Assembly (NCBI GenBank): GCA_026260175.1 | Contig: JAKCWW010000889.1 | Location: forward strand, 966 to 64,965 | Direction: 5' to 3' | Origin: Reticulitermes lucifugus | Taxonomy: Eukaryota > Arthropoda > Insecta > Blattodea > Rhinotermitidae | DNA length: 64,000 nucleotides | Part shown: piece by piece, positions 10,769 to 23,118 of the stretch | How positions within the stretch are numbered: the first letter of the stretch is position 1 | Layout of the letters: every line of letters starts with the position of its first letter | Notes under the pieces: generated by a model | The model's database searches: none | What the model was told of the DNA's origin: nothing | Seen by the model: only the letters and a program-made list of their open reading frames with translations | Program-made: the position numbers and the translations under genes

Positions 10769-12519
10769 CCAACTGTTTTACCTCATATTGATTCAGTGTA
10801 TGGAATCTTGATCTTGGCATCATGAATGTCGAAATGCAAAGGATATTATTACATAGCGTCTCTTTATTGATTCATAAAAAACAACAGATTTTCGTGCAGA
10901 ATATTATAATTTACGCTCTTCAGCTAATAATGTTGGGATTATTAAAGAAATCACAATTTTGGCAGAGTACAGTATTCACGAGATAAATAAGGAATACGTA
11001 CAAACGTTTGATAGGAAAACCACAATGGAAGAGGTCTTGTAAGAAATGTGGGAATTAGGTACGGAAACAACTTTGAGATAAATTTTGTAGAGAGACATGA
11101 TAGGCTTAGATACGATGAGTATCTGTATACCGGACATACCTGACTCGGGACACGGTCCAATGACGAAGCTCTATAGATAGGGGAATCAAATTTCTTGTTC
11201 TATAAAGGCATTAATTGCTTAAAAGAGCTGATTTTGGAGAAACATCAGCACCCGCCTTGCAATAAAGTAGGCGCTAGTCGCTTGCTTCTCACCACGCAGA
11301 TTCGGGTTTAATTTCAGGGCAGCCAAGTGAGACTTGTGGTGGATAAGCTAGCACTCCGCGTACCCTATATTGAAAGGCTGTAGACCGTATTACTTTCTGA
11401 ACAAGAGACAGGGATTTCAAACACTCTGACATGATATTTTGTACGTCTGATAAATATTTTTTTGTTTAACAAGATATAACAAATAAATACCATTATACAG
11501 GGCTTGTTAAAAGGAATTCTGTAGCCCGCAGCATCTGTATACTATCCTAACACGTTTTGGAAAATGTGTAAACTGTTGGTCAGTATAATTCGTTTTACAC
11601 TCAAGAATTAAACCTGATACCTTGTTCATAAAGAATAAGTAATAAATAACCAAACAAAAATTTTTTTCTGCAGCGGCGTAAGAGTAGAAATTAGAACGGT
11701 GGTAACAATACTACCCTGTCATATTTTCCACCTAACGATAAATAAATATCTTCTACCCCTCTTCGATACTAAATATCAATTACGTGCATCACATAAGAAA
11801 GCGTGACATCAGCACGGGGTATTACGATACAAGCAGGGCTATTCATTCGAAAAGGATTCGTCAAAATTCAGGGATTGAGTTTCTTGCTGTTTGGAACCTT
11901 TTATCTCATAACAAGAAACGGAAGGAAAGAATCTGATTAATAGCTATTGCTCATGCATTCGCCTGGCTGTAAAACACAAAAGCGCTGGCAGCCAACACAG
12001 GTAAGCACTTAAGTGAAATGGAAATACTCTGTCTTACAAATTGCTGAGGGGGATTTCTCGTATTGGTAAGTTGCGTATCTTGAATACACTAAGGTTTCTG
12101 TCCGATTATGTGTGAATTTACAGTCAGTATAGTGATCAGGTTGTAGGATGGATGATCGTGGAATCGGTGTTCAATTCTTAGTGGAGACAAGGGCCTTTAT
12201 CTTCTGCACAGGGTCGAGAGACCGACACTATTTTTCATCCAGCACACTACCAATAGGGTACCGCCGGCTAATTAAAAAGCAGTAAAGCTACAGGGATATG
12301 AAGCTGATTACGAAAGTCCCAATGCCAAGATTAAGAATGTATGGCTCTATATCTTCACTCTCCTGTACGTCTTTAAGGCACAATGCCTATTTAAGGATGG
12401 ACAGTTTCCTTGTTTGATAGTGTTACGTTGCATTCCTTCAATACTGAAATAATGTAACCTACTAATACATACAGGGCCTTGATTCATGCTATGAGCCGAA
12501 TTTAAGTATGTGATAAAAC
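10442..12519. other. Intergenic, microsatellite and SINE remnant
   Basis: No gene seen. An (ATT)n microsatellite spans about 10727-10768. A tRNA-like SINE remnant lies at about 11268-11335 (box A-like GGCGCTAGTCGCTTGC, box B-like ATTCGGGTTTAATTTC). A second tRNA-like remnant is at about 12120-12180. Confidence 0.4.
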
Positions 12520-12521
12520 TA

Positions 12522-12875
12522 AGGCGTCCCTCGCTTTTTGCAGGGGTTGGGTTCCAAGACCCCGCCCTCACCCACAAAAAGCGAAAATTCGCGAAAAATT
12601 GACCGCTTCCCCCAAAAATCAATGTTCTAGTATTTTTATTGTTTTTCTTTATAATAATATATTTGTAGTGTTTCTTTCTTTGCTTAAATCCCTTTTATTC
12701 TTTTAAACACAAAATAATGAAAATGAAAAAAGAAAAGCATCTTAGATTTACTTTTCACACGTTTATAATGTGATTTCTAGAACGTTCAGAGAATTTTTTT
12801 TATTTTTTCCTTGGGGCGACCCCGCGAATTTGCGAAACCGCGAAGTGCGGACTCGCGAAAAGTGAGGGATGACTG
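12522..12875. mobile_element. pogo/Tigger-like MITE (Tc1-mariner superfamily)
   Basis: The right end reads, inverted, CAGTCATCCCTCACTTTTCG. The left end carries GTCCCTCGCTTTTTGC. Both ends are flanked by TA (12520-12521 and 12876-12877), as Tc1-mariner insertions are. The interior is AT-rich with no transposase frame, and subterminal CGCGAA motifs repeat near both ends. Length is about 354 bp, so it is non-autonomous. The first bases of the left inverted repeat have decayed. Confidence 0.65.
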
Positions 12876-12877
12876 TA

Positions 12878-15800
12878 CTAGGGTTTTCTAAGATATGACG
12901 CCGTACAATTTGGCAGATAAATATAAAATTTCATGAGAAATCTGCCCCCGTTGGATTATACCATGGAATTGGAGGCAGAATGAGCCTCAAAGACATTTGT
13001 ATCTGTCTACCAAACAACAAAGCACTCGACCGTAACCTTGGTTCTAACCGCAGTAAAAACTGAAATCTCACAATCTCTTAACATTTTGTTTGAGTGTTTG
13101 TTGTGTAATTCTAAAACTTGGTGCAGGTACAACTGCTTTGTATGTATGTTTATTCTAATATTTTTGGTTGTTACACAACACACACAGAAATACCGTCTGA
13201 AGAGGAGGGGATTAGAGCCTTAGGCGCAAAAAGGGATGAAGTTCAAGGTAACGTAATGAGCTGACTAAAGCAAACGTTTTTCCCCAGCCATGACATTAAA
13301 ACTATTTCTATAAGATAAAGTGGGCCACAAAGAATAGAGCTTAATAATGACTGAATGTTTTCCCTTTTAAAGAAGCCCCCTTAATTATTCGCGTGAAGTT
13401 CCATCACGACCGCTAAGTCGAAAAAATAAACCTCATTCACTCTACATTTGTGTAGTTTATAAAACAAACCCCAGGAATAATACTGCGTGTCTCCTTTTAG
13501 TATGGTAGAAACTTAGCGACGTTTCGGATTAAACTGCTGGCTTTATTATCAAAATGGGTCTCAAGCGATAAATATACCCTGAAAAGGTAAGTGAAAGATT
13601 TCTCCCGAGACTTCGGTAAATTCCTACCAGAATTCAAGATATTGCAAGAAAATTACACTTCATAGTCCCCGCCGTGAGAAACTCAAATCTCCCTTAAACT
13701 TGCTGCCTACATTTCTCTTTCTAAATCTTTTAATTAACCCAAGTTTCTATGCACAATATCAATTTAGTCACAATTCAGATTATTTTCTTCCGATTCCCTT
13801 CGGCTCCGTGTTCATTCCACTGCCTTCACGTCATCCAGTGGCACAACTCTTACGCATCATTCTTTCTGTGTACCTTCACCACCTTTTTTTTGTGGTTGAC
13901 TGAACGATGTGGTTTGTAACCCAGACCACATAGCGCTGGATGCTAGTTTGATACACATAATGTTAAGGATCTGGAAGCGGCCGTGACATAATAGTGGCAT
14001 TACACCGGCGTCTGCTTGAAAAGATGTTGACGGAAACATTGCAGAAGGTTCGGCCTAATGCAAACAGGGAAGTTTTGGATAGAAGCCTAAAGGGTTACTG
14101 CCACGTCAATCCACTCATTCCACCGCATTTCATTCTGCAATACTTTAAAAATTTGTTTCTTATATTCAGGCTTCAATTGAGACAGAACTTAGAGTACAGA
14201 GCTCTCTTTAAATATGTTTCAATTTACACTCAAAATGGTAGGTATTACAATAATGAATTTCTTAAAACTTCTTTCCATATCCATTGCTACACGATGAGCC
14301 ATTTCTTGGCCTATTCAATGTTGAACTCAGAAACTGATATTACGATACACTTGTGGGAAATATATTAAATTTTAGGCTTCTATTCGAAAGGCGAAAAGAG
14401 TTCGTGAGATTTCAGATTGTGGCCTTCTATATTATCACATCGTGTACATATGTAAGTGCACACAACTCTTCAGAAGGAGCATGCTGCCTCCATCTTCGTG
14501 TTTCTAAGAAATCTTGCTATCCATACCAATGACAACATGACGTAAAACCCAGAATACCAACATCTGAGCGGTTATCTTCATGTGAAACTCAAAGCTTTTA
14601 GTTTCGAATCTCATCCCAGCCGTGTTCTGTACTTCAAAAGAGAGAAAGCTTTATACATACATATCATTATTCTAAGTGCGACCCCATAGTTATTGTAAAG
14701 AGTTCGGCCTAATATGATTGAGGACATTATGTTGTATATTGCCATAGTTTATTAAAAACCACTATTTTCGGGAGTCAGTTCAATTTTCTTCTTCAGGTGT
14801 GCGAATGATGTATAAAATCTGCTCTGCTCGGTCGCTTGATACAGCCAAAATTTTAGAACTTTGTCACACTAGAGAGTGTAACCTCATAGAAGACAACAGT
14901 ATGTATGTTCTTACACAATCTGACGAAGGAAATGTTCAGTGTTCTAACGTTTAAGATTTCGTTGAGAGGACAAAATCCAGCAGAATTAAGTCGAGTGGCA
15001 CTGTTTCTTTGAAAAAAAACGATACATTTATGTTATTAATATTATTTTAAGCTATTTCTATCAAGATTCCCTTGCAGAACTTTTCAAGGTCACAGCGCGC
15101 ATATTCAGTGAAATCCTCATATCAAGGTCTATAATGTACGTACTACAAGAGCGGTCCAATGGAAAACTGTTGTGAAACCGTTACTAGAGAGAGGATTACC
15201 ATCCACTCCTACTTAACTTTTAAGGGTATTTTAGTAGTAATTAAGGAGTACTTGTACTTTCGCATATGTGCTCTGTGCAGGCACAGCCCTACCACACTTT
15301 GGACGTACATGAAATGTGAGAAAATAAAATTAGTTTTTGACACTTAAATTCCCAAAATTTAAATCTGGTTCTCCAGGTAGTTTTCTTTCCTCGTATCCCA
15401 ACAACAGTGCACAATCAAGCGTAACATTAAGTGTGCATTAATTCTAGCGCTGTTTCTAGGTTTTGCACATGACCGAATGCAGTACAATAGTTTCGCAATG
15501 CTTAAACAATGTGTTACACGCATTACTCGTAGATGTACAGGAAAACGTATGTTTTTAAAGGCCACATGTACTCTTAAGAAACACAGACGTGCATGCAATG
15601 CACGAATATCCCGTGTTATCTGCACATCTCATTAGCGTTGATGTTCATTCACTGTAGATACAACACTGTCGCTCTGACGTTAATCACAAAAATAGTACAT
15701 TTTGATATAAAATTGAAGGGAGCCAGAAAATAGTTTTCCAAATACTTGATGAATATTCATTCTATAACAATCATTTCAAGTACAAGTTTATTAATGTGGA

Positions 15801-17120
15801 CCCGAAAATTTCTAATTATGTTCGAAATATTTGCTGTAACTTCGAAGCTAACGCATACAGATGGATGGATGGACGTAACCTCACCTACAAGCGATAGAAT
15901 AATCAGTTCTCCCAGGGATACTTGTAATTGTTTAAAACTTCAGACTAAATGCGAATACTTTTGAACTACGTATTGATTGAAGTATTATTAAAATTATTGT
16001 GAAATATGGTTAAGAAAATGTATGAAATGCAAACAATAACAACAGTGATAACAACAGACAGAGTTTATCAGTAAAAACACGAGTAGACCTTGAAGTAAGT
16101 TTCAATGTCGCCGTCCTATGGAGTTATTTTTACTAAGTTACTGCATGTGAAACCTGTTTTAGATTACCATGTGCAGTATAACTACAAAACGAAATCGATT
16201 GCCTTTGTTGTGACATTCAGTTGAAATAAGGCTGGTATAATCTAAAAACACACGTGAAAAGAGCAGATTTTACCCCGACATTTACCCCCACAGATTTCAT
16301 TAAATTGTTTGTTTATGTATTGTTAGAATTGTTGTTTTGTTATTCAGTTAAATATGAATGTTAATTACGTTAATTAGCGGTGTTTTACTTTGGCTGATTG
16401 GTTGTTTGGGAAGTTACTCAGTTACATGACTGGTTCTTTGGTTAGTTGTTTGGTTGTTTGCCGGAATTAACTGTTAATGACTTATTTGGATGATTGGTGG
16501 ATCGATCTGTTTTTTTACGTACTTGACAAAGCTGATAGGTGGTCAACTTTTTGGTTGAATTCTTGTTGGTTCCTTGCCTGATTAATTGGTTAATTAACTT
16601 ATTAGTTACATAAATGGTAGTTTATGTAGGTAGTAAATTAATAGCACTATGGTTGTTTCTTTAGTTCCTTCAATATTTACAGCAAAATCAACTGGGAAAT
16701 TGTAAGCAGTGATGTGACCACCCTGTGCACATACAAGTTACGCATTATAAACGACCAGACTCACAAGCACACACTGACTCATGTAAGGAGTTCTGAATTG
16801 TCCATTACATACAAAGACTAAATTAAACATTAGCAACTTCGGTAAGTACCGCACATGATTAGCATTTTATCAAGTGCTTGGGCATGTTATCTGTCTTGGA
16901 CTTACCTGCTGAAACTTTTGCTCGTCCAGCTTTGTCAGTTAGTCACATTCGCTACTTCCTGTGAACGGAACAGGTCAAAACCCCGGCATTACAAGGAACA
17001 TGTTCATACATATGTTGAAAATGAATCATTTTTCTTATACAGCACTTACGTCACCAACTTTCGTACCACTGGCGTTGTCTTCCTGTGTGCAATTCCTGAG
17101 TAACTTGTGTAGATCAAGTG
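12878..17120. other. Intergenic between MITE and gene 3
   Basis: No gene that I can support. It contains a possible family X scrap at 13515-13540 (GACGTTTCGGAT), a SINE-like box B at about 14600-14625 and the G/T-rich tract at 16375-16640. Open frames here lack conserved motifs and splice context. Confidence 0.4.
16375..16640 (+). repeat. Degenerate G/T-rich simple repeat
   Basis: Many variants of TTGGTTG, GATTGGTT and TTGGTTAATT follow one another, giving strong G/T strand skew. It looks like a decayed minisatellite, not coding. Confidence 0.45.
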
Positions 17121-17124
17121 AGCA

Positions 17125-17210
17125 TATAAAGGGCTTGATTGGGCGCACAATGTGAATCACTTGTCCGCCGCAATTGTGAGCAGAAGTACGAACTATTCAA
17201 GTTACTAGCC
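17125..17210 (+). promoter_or_regulatory. TATA box and 5' UTR of gene 3
   Basis: TATAAAG at 17125-17131 is a near-ideal TATA box, 86 bp before the ATG at 17211. Expected start of transcription is about 17153-17160, leaving a leader of about 50-60 nt that ends CTAGCC before the ATG. Confidence 0.65.
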
Positions 17211-20200
17211 ATGGTTCAACATTCGGTAAGCGTAAAACTTGAACATAGGTTTATTTTATAGGAAAATGTACGCTAACCTGAGAGTGCTCTATTACACACA
17301 CAAAACACTTTTCTTATTTAAAAATCTAGAGTCTAAATTATTCTTGTGAGTTCCGAGAGTCTGTTCCAGATACATTTTCCAGAAAATCAATAACTTTCAA
17401 AGTTCAAAAGCAGCCACTAGACAACAGGACCTTAGGGAAGACCAATGCATAGCACTGTAAAATAACGTGTCGATTTGAGTTCGACATTGGACCTGGTAGA
17501 GCAGAAGGCGCTCTCGAGTTTAACTCGACATTGGAAGGATAAGGGTTAATTCTCCAAATCAAATAACTTGTGTATTGACTTATTTCAAAACCAGTAAATA
17601 GTTTATACTTTTCATATTGTTAATAATTATTTATTTACTTCAATAAGCTTTGCTCCTTTGAATTGAATATGGCATTAAAAGTTTAGTCATCCCTTTAGTT
17701 ATTACACGTTAAAAGTCAATATGTGTCTTATTTAACTAACTTCACGCAGCAGATTTCTTTTGAGAAGCTTCTAGTCGTTCAGCTACTCAAGCAATTTTTA
17801 TTATTTTACGGAAACCAAATTTTATTGCCGTTTGTAACAATCCGCAATAGATATCTGAAATTATACTTTAAATTTCAGTGGCCTCAAATCTTATTGTTTT
17901 ATTCATGTACTAGTATAAACACTTTTTGAATTGGAACAGAAATACCCTTAAAGAAGCTCTGTCAAAAATAATGAAACTCAACATCTTGAACCTTTATGAG
18001 AAAGTACCTGTATTTACTAGTTTTCAAAGATATTAAACGTGATAGAAAAAATATATACACACAAAAGAGGTGATGCTTTACAGTAGGGTTTTTCGTTAAA
18101 GTCGAGATTGCAGTACCGATTCATTCATACTTTCCACTGTTGTCACTTTCCTTTCCCAGGCGTAACTACTTGTTGACCTACCTAACGGCAGAATACCAAG
18201 AATTAAAGGATTATAAGAATTTACATGAGAATTAAAGACATGAGTGCAGGAAATGGATAATAACCGTATGTAAATTTAGAGAAAAATGATAAAAACATTT
18301 TCCACTAATTTAAGCGCGCAACCCATCAAGCATTTTCACACAGGTTAAAAGTAGTCCTAAATGTGTATCGTATCACAAATTTTTAAGCCTGTTGCTTACG
18401 TGAAAATATGAAGAAATAAAAAAAATTACATTGAATATATCCAGCTCTTGCACTCAAATATTTTCAAAGAACTCAGAATAAAAACTTACACCAGTGGGTA
18501 GTTACAACTTTAATAATCATGCTGAAATTACAGAATTTGAAGACTAAGATAACAAAATATGTCATATGGAATTTTAAAATCATGTTTTGTCCTGAAATCA
18601 GTCTTCAACATAATATGACACATCACTTTCCATGCCCGTGTCTTGGATTAAGCTGTTGTGTGTAGTCATAAGCTCGTTGTACTACTTCAAGTAAAAAGAC
18701 GGTACATATTTCTGGGCCATTTTTGTGACATCAGCTTACTTTTTTTTAGTTCAAAGGCAAAGCACCTTGGTATGCTTTTGGTGTATCAAAATGAGGAGCC
18801 TACTGCTTTGTTTTAAAGAGGCAGAACTTGCCGCAAACCATATTACTCTGTTCTGTAGATACAGAGACTTCTCTTCCTTCATAAACCTTGTTTCTGTATC
18901 GGCTTATAGCGAATGAAGCCGTCTCATTCTTGATTATTTTCTTATAAAATGGCTGCAGATGCAGCTTGAAATCGAGTATCATGTGCTGGTCCACTCTCAC
19001 AACTGCAAACTCCTTCGAAAGAGATGAGGCTATGTCACGCCATTCTTCTGGTAAAAAGCATTCTCTTTTCTTCGTTTAATCTTTTCAATCTGCGCAAATG
19101 CCCGATCACAGGGCGTAAATGAATTGGAAAATTCAGGAAAATGATGGTGTATGTTAAGGAACCTGCCTGATTCAGTAATTGAGTTTAAAAACAGGGCCAT
19201 CGAAAGGTTTATTTGTCCTGAAAAATTGTCGATGAAAAGATGCAGGATCTTAACTTATTCAGATACACATATATAGTTATCAATATAGTGCTTTTAAGTG
19301 TGACACAGATTCGTTTGAGCCCTTTTTCCCAGTAGTTTCATCGCACATGTACGTTTTGTTACACCCAGTCTTTTATGAATAAATTCTCATATTATGAACC
19401 CACACCTGTCGCAAGTAGAAGAGCTCACCTGTTGTTAGTACTTTCATACTATCGAAAGCCTCTAGAAGAGATTGTTTCATATCCTTGAAAAATTTGGCGG
19501 TACATTTTCTTTTCCAGGAGCAATCGGGGTTATGTTTCTTGCTGGAATATTTTTTCCAGAAGTGGAAATATAAACTTTACAGCGTAGAATATTTCGTTTC
19601 CTTATATTTCTTTGCCATTACTCTTAATTTCTTGCCAGTTCCTTAGGCTTTGCGGGTGAACCATCAACAGAATTTTCTAACTAAATGAGAGCTGAAACAC
19701 ATTTACAAAACCAGGTTAGAAATATGTTATGCAGCATGTTCATAACAAGTAAAATTTAATGCAAATTGCATTTTTACTAATAAACACATTCACACTAAAG
19801 TGTACTGTGCACAGAAATAACCTACCTCTGTACCACACTGTGAAGTAGAATCTGCTAACATTCACTGTTCACTTTCTTCCATTTTGTAAGAAACTGAGTG
19901 CAAGAAGAGGATACTTCCGGTCATTATGCAACTCTTGCTCTCAATAAGGAAGCAACTGAAGTTTCAAAGCCATCCATTGTCCAAAAGAAGGGCTAATGAT
20001 GCACAGTGAATATGTTATCCGATAGAGGGCAGATGTGACAACAAATATCCATCAAAAACTCGTTTTTGAAAAATGTGGTCATTATCTAGTTATTCTCTAA
20101 TTTAAATCAATAATTGCACGTGGTGTCATGCTTTAAGATTTTTTTAAGCTAAGCCCGATAGGGGCCGATCCCAGTGGCCGTGCGGTCTAAGGCGTGGGTC

Positions 20201-23118
20201 TTCGGCCGCTCGCTTACTAGGNNNNNNNNNNNNNNNNNNNNNNNNNNNNNNNNNNNNNNNNNNNNNNNNNNNNNNNNNNNNNNNNNNNNNNNNNNNNNNN
20301 NNNACCTCGACGAAACGAGGAGGCCCAGGCCCATATAGGGCTGTCGAGCCATAGAAAAAAAAAAGCCCGATAGGGACGTATAAGCAGGTGGTTGTCCAAG
20401 AAGTAGCAATTTGTTAGCGTACACAGTAGCCAATTGTTACTGTGTATACGAAGGTGAGTGCAGGATTTGGACCTAATTCTTCAACCATAAAGATATTGGT
20501 ATCATGTGCCTCCGAAAGTCGGAATCCGCTTACAGAACTACGCGGTGTCAAAAAACTGAAAATCCTCATGGTATATTACTGTTACAGGAATGGCGGGCCC
20601 TCTTGTTGTATTGAAACAAGAAATTAATTATTAGACTAAGCCTAACCATAATGAAATGATGGGAATTGAGACATTTTAACAAAAAATAATATACTAGTAA
20701 TATAGTATAACATAATATAATATAATTCATTGTTTACATGTAAGGTCATAAAGTGGTGGGGTATAAAGAACACTTATGAAACATTCATTCATTTCATTCT
20801 GTTCTCTGTCTTATGACACATCCATAGACTCTTCCAAAGCTAGTTCTCCACTGAGTGCGTTTTGAAGCTTCCTCTTTCAATTTCCGGTATCCACTCTTTC
20901 CTTAAGATCATCCAGTAGCTGCTTATTCCTTCTTCCTCTTCTTCCCGTCACTTCTTCCATCTATCGTTCCTTCAATAACGTGTTTTAGAAGACAGTTCCT
21001 ATGCAAGAAGTGACCAATCCAGTTAGCCTTGTTTTAATGGTATGTAGGACATTTCTGTCCTCCTTGATTCTATGTAATACTTTTTCATTACTCACACGTT
21101 CGGTGCAACTGATCTTCTCCTTCCTTCTCCAGCATAAAATTTCAAACCTTTCCAGCAAAAGCATTCTAAAGCAAGAAATTAGCACCAAATTTAATTGAGA
21201 AAATGTCAATTTTAACTTCTTAAGAATAATAATAACAGTGCAATGCATAGTAAAAATGTTCAAATAGCAAAATTACTTATTTCTTGGCTATTACGTCTTC
21301 TTGGTACTTACCTAACGAGCTGCACAGCGTCACCTCCAAGAACACCCTAACAAAATCAGAAACATTGCAGCTTTAAAGGCCTCATCATATACCAGTGCAT
21401 TAAATACATTTCAGAAAATAATATACTTGAGAATCCTGGTTTCAATTAGCGTCCAGCCGACATCTCGATGCCGGTTAAACATCCTGTAACCTCTAAAGGA
21501 ATAGAGCTTTTTGCAGGCCAAGCATTGTAATTGGTAAGTTTACAAACGGAACGCCTACAACTGGCTGTACGTAAGATGTGCCCTTCTGTCTTATGACATA
21601 ATTTATATACGTAGATTTTTACGAATGTTCTCGCGCAACCTACAGCACATCCTAACCCAGAATACGATAACATAAATTCACCTGCTGTAAAAATTACAGA
21701 CATCCTCAAGATAGAGTGTTACTTCACTATGGCCGCCTTTATAATCCTCAATAATTAAATTTGCGTTTTCATTTCCATATTAAGTACCAACATTTAATAC
21801 AAATTATCATAATTTTCTGTTACATGTGCTTGTTACTTAGCCACATGATGACAATATTTAGGTTTTTTCTATGGCGCAACACCCAAACCGGGCCTAGGAC
21901 TCCTCATTGTTGAGCATTCTAGATCAAACACACACACCAGGGAGGACACCTCTGAACGAGTGATCAGTTCGTCGCAAATGCCGCTATCTACACAACGTAC
22001 AAAAAAGACAAGGGGTGAATATTCAAGCACTCAGCTGGTTTCGAATCCGTGATCCCAGCAATCAAGCGGCCGCAGACCGCACGACCACCGGCATCAGCTA
22101 CCTATGCTTGTCGAATAATGACAGTGTCTCCTTATTTCGGTTATACAGCGTCAAATGGAGAAGGTTGTTAACGACTAGTTGGTAATGGCATGCAAGAAAA
22201 AGAATCGTAAGCTGTTTTATAGAAGTTTGCTACACTGTACGTGAAAATTGTGTATAAAGACACGAAAATAATCGGCCAGAATAAGTGATTTTAGGACTGA
22301 ATAAAATATAAAGGGATACAGAAACGAATGTTTACAAAATAGATTTTTAAGGAATGAATTGGATCGCACAGTATCAAACTGTGTTATTCTGTAACAGGAA
22401 ATGCGAGCATTTTTGTGTAGATCTGACAGAGACTTTATTGACTGGTTTATCCTGCCGTCAGACACTTAGCTTTAAGACGCAGTGGTTGCTGTATGTAATG
22501 ACAATTAAAGCTGCACACTTGGCACGCACAGATAATTTACGACTTTTGCATCACTAAGAAAATCAACGAGAAATATAGCCATAAAAATCATTAACCATTT
22601 GGTATTTGAAATTGAGTGTCCCTGTATCTTGCTTCAAGTACTTTAAATATTATTCGTAGGAATTTCGTCCTTCATATAACCTAAGAGTAACATCTGGACC
22701 TATAACGGCATACAAAATTTCTGTGTTTCAGAACGTAGCGCTGACTCTCTCTGCTGTCGCGACATGCTTCCTGCTCACACTTGCAAATCCTCTGAAATTA
22801 AACAACGAAAACAATAATGAGGAAAAAGTTGGTATGCGATTCTTCCCTGGAGCAGGATACCCTGGATTCTATCCCGGGATTTACCCTGGAAGTTTCCCCG
22901 CGGCATATCCCGGAGCCTACCCCGGAGCCTACCCAGGAGCCTACCCCGGAGTCTACCCAGGAGGCTATCCCAGTGTCTACGGACCACCGTTCGGTCTAGG
23001 ATACGCTCCAATTGGACACCAGCTGGGAGGATACCCTGGAGGACCTATTATGTTTTACAATAATAAAAACGGAAGCACTCCTACTGGAAGTAAGGCCGTC
23101 CCCAGCGCAAGAAACTAA
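17211..23118 (+). CDS. Secreted YPGx-repeat peptide, two exons (gene 3)
   Basis: Read as join(17211..17225, 22732..23118), 133 residues. Exon 1 is MVQHS followed by a GTAAGC donor. Exon 2 follows TCTGTGTTTCAG at phase 0. The joined N-terminus (MVQHS, then [18 protein letters not shown]) is a good signal peptide with likely cleavage after Ala23. A polar, Asn/Glu-rich spacer (about residues 24-38) precedes [13 protein letters not shown] and a run of about ten YPGx or FPxx units, several being YPGA from 12-bp coding repeats at about 22900-22970. A Gly/Pro/Tyr-rich C-terminus follows, ending in a Ser/Lys-containing tail. A TATA box precedes exon 1 and AATAAA lies at 23324-23329. The pairing spans a 5.5-kb intron filled with LINE, SINE and transposase remnants, so it rests on frame and signal-peptide logic. 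Extracellular structural or cuticle-like roles would fit YPG repeats; not proven. Confidence 0.72.
17328..17552 (+). repeat. Dispersed repeat family S, copy 1
   Basis: Shares with 48895-49122 a series of blocks in the same order: AAATTATTCTT, TTTTCCAGAAAATC, AAAAGCAGCCA, AAAATAACGT, GACTCGACATTGGA-like and GATAAGGGTTAA. It has no coding capacity. It lies in the gene 3 intron. Confidence 0.55.
17733..17845 (-). mobile_element. LINE family B 3'-end fragment
   Basis: In reverse orientation this matches the 3' end of the LINE at 57430-58482: AACTAAC at the tail, then GAGAAGCTTCTAG, CAGCTACTCAAG and a GGAAACC segment. It is 5'-truncated and decayed, inside the gene 3 intron. Confidence 0.5.
18720..19690 (-). 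pseudogene. Decayed transposase-like ORF (DDE/RNase H-like family)
   Basis: Read on the minus strand in shifting frames, this holds a chain of motifs: [74 protein letters not shown] and [12 protein letters not shown]. Their order resembles a widespread insect family of transposon-derived proteins in which a (W/D)E(T/S)xxxxGS block is followed by an Asp-containing strand ending GQN and a (N/C)DRxFxxIE block. I recall that layout from memory; the family name is uncertain. Several stops and frameshifts interrupt it (for example after HNMRIYS and KALY), so it is dead. It lies within the gene 3 intron. No terminal repeats or target duplication were found. Confidence 0.5.
20151..20375 (+). mobile_element. 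SINE family 2 with intact target-site duplication
   Basis: The 13-bp duplication AAGCCCGATAGGG flanks it (20151-20163 and 20363-20375). The tRNA-like head reads CCGATCCCAGTGGCCGTGCG, TCTAAGGCGTGGG and GGCCGCTCGCTTACT. The 3' part is CCTCGACGAAACGAGG, GGCTGTCGAGCC and a short A tail. An 82-base assembly gap hides the middle. The intact duplication suggests a fairly recent insertion into the gene 3 intron. Confidence 0.75.
20222..20303. other. Assembly gap inside SINE
   Basis: 82 undetermined bases. Nothing can be read here; the flanks show that the missing part is the body of a family 2 SINE. Confidence 0.95.
20781..21165 (-). mobile_element. LINE family A 3' end
   Basis: On the minus strand the decayed C-terminal reading is [21 protein letters not shown], split by my reading limits into [15 protein letters not shown] and [19 protein letters not shown], then NVLHTIKTR. 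After this come a basic segment, TGGAAATTG-type sequence in degraded form (CCGGAAATTGAAAGAGG) and a GAATGAATGAATG tail. This is the post-RT region typical of insect non-LTR elements of the RTE/CR1 kind. Copies of the same 3' end are at 50008-50196 and 56447-56565. It is 5'-truncated and in the gene 3 intron. Confidence 0.65.
21860..22112 (-). mobile_element. SINE family 2, reverse copy
   Basis: The reverse strand carries the family 2 landmarks: GCCGGTGGTCGTGCGGTCTG, GCGGCCGCTTGATT, a box B ATTCGAAACC region, and a 3' end with GGCCCGGTT, GCGCCATAGAAAAA. It corresponds to 45228-45490 along its length. It lies near the 3' end of the gene 3 intron. Confidence 0.65.
22113..22731. other. 3' end of gene 3 intron
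   Basis: No recognisable repeat or exon. It finishes in AAATTTCTGTGTTTCAG, a good acceptor. Confidence 0.45.

Noticed and set aside
22775-23011. Open frames antisense or out of frame to gene 3 exon 2
   Set aside because: They are by-products of the GC-rich 12-bp repeat; no signal peptide or splice support.
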